Positions 14,066-14,117 of a stretch of 14,117 nt of DNA are shown here, in pieces. Position 1 is the first letter of the stretch, and every line of letters begins with the position of its first letter. Where the stretch lies: the NCBI RefSeq assembly GCF_031581025.1, contig NZ_JAVLCA010000055.1. The stretch is one strand, 5' to 3'. The notes beneath the pieces are model-generated. The model searched no databases and was not told the origin of the DNA. It saw nothing but the letters and a program-made list of their open reading frames with translations. The position numbers were made by a program, and so were the translations under genes. The stretch is from Salibaculum sp031581025 (GTDB lineage: Bacteria > Pseudomonadota > Alphaproteobacteria > Rhodobacterales > Rhodobacteraceae).

Positions 14066-14117
14066 GGGTGATTAGCTCAGTGGTAGAGCGCTTCGTTCAC
14101 ATCGAAGATGTCAGAAG
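14066..14117 (+). tRNA. tRNA-Val (anticodon CAC), 3' end beyond the window
   Basis: Only the first 52 nt are present. The acceptor strand GGGTGAT (14066-14072), TA at positions 8-9, D-arm GCTC/GAGC with loop AGTGGTA, and anticodon arm CTTCG/CGAAG with loop TTCACAT place the anticodon CAC at 14098-14100, which reads the valine codon GUG. The variable loop ATGTC and the first T-stem bases follow before the edge. Acceptor pairing cannot be checked. Confidence 0.93.

Noticed and set aside
1..14117. CRISPR array, insertion sequence, prophage or defence island
   Set aside because: I saw no regularly spaced repeats, transposase or integrase motifs, or phage or defence genes; composition looks even throughout. 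The tRNA at the end could serve as an integration site, but its 3' end is outside the window.

Overview
This GC-rich window looks like ordinary chromosome from an alphaproteobacterium, most likely a member of the Rhodobacteraceae (Roseobacter group). The assignment rests on several lineage-typical genes and arrangements: an alphaproteobacterial SspB-type ClpXP adaptor, fumC trailed by a DUF4169 gene and a ribbon-helix-helix gene, a SufT/SufA pair, and lon followed by an HU-type gene and a tRNA. This is inference from protein similarity; I cannot name the genus.

Layout. (1) 1-1158, plus strand: 3' part of a cytochrome P450 gene cut by the window edge. (2) 1171-2974, minus strand: a tight operon fumC > DUF4169 > RHH protein, each joined to the next by a 4-nt overlap, converging on the P450 with 12 nt between the stops. 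(3) 3077-3547, minus: sspB. (4) 3608-6809, minus: tpiA > soluble cytochrome P450 > chromate-type transporter, closely spaced. (5) 6903-8105, minus: sufT, then sufA and a TfoX N-domain protein that overlap by 1 nt. (6) 8168-9595, minus: a two-domain protein joining a RimB-like (Zn/aspartic) protease domain to a RimK ligase; it is divergent from (7) tgt, 9662-10792, plus. (8) 11010-13424, plus: lon with a strong intrinsic terminator, then (9) an atypical HU-fold protein with a basic tail at 13589-14044 and (10) a tRNA-Val(CAC) starting at 14066 and cut by the window end. No gap between genes exceeds 220 bases.

How the genes work together. Most are housekeeping: TCA cycle (fumC), glycolysis (tpiA), Fe-S cluster maturation (sufT, sufA), tRNA queuosine modification (tgt), ribosomal protein S6 modification (rimK), proteolysis (lon; sspB delivering substrates to ClpXP) and nucleoid structure (HU-like). 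The accessory elements are the two unrelated P450s and the transporter.

I saw no mobile element, CRISPR array, phage gene or defence system. The most unusual signals are small. The C-terminal tail of SspB resembles the N-terminus of the nearby DUF4169 protein. A perfect 9-bp inverted repeat brackets the presumed lon promoter. An 8-bp inverted repeat sits over the presumed sufT -10 box. The HU-like protein has a long basic tail and a shortened DNA-binding arm.
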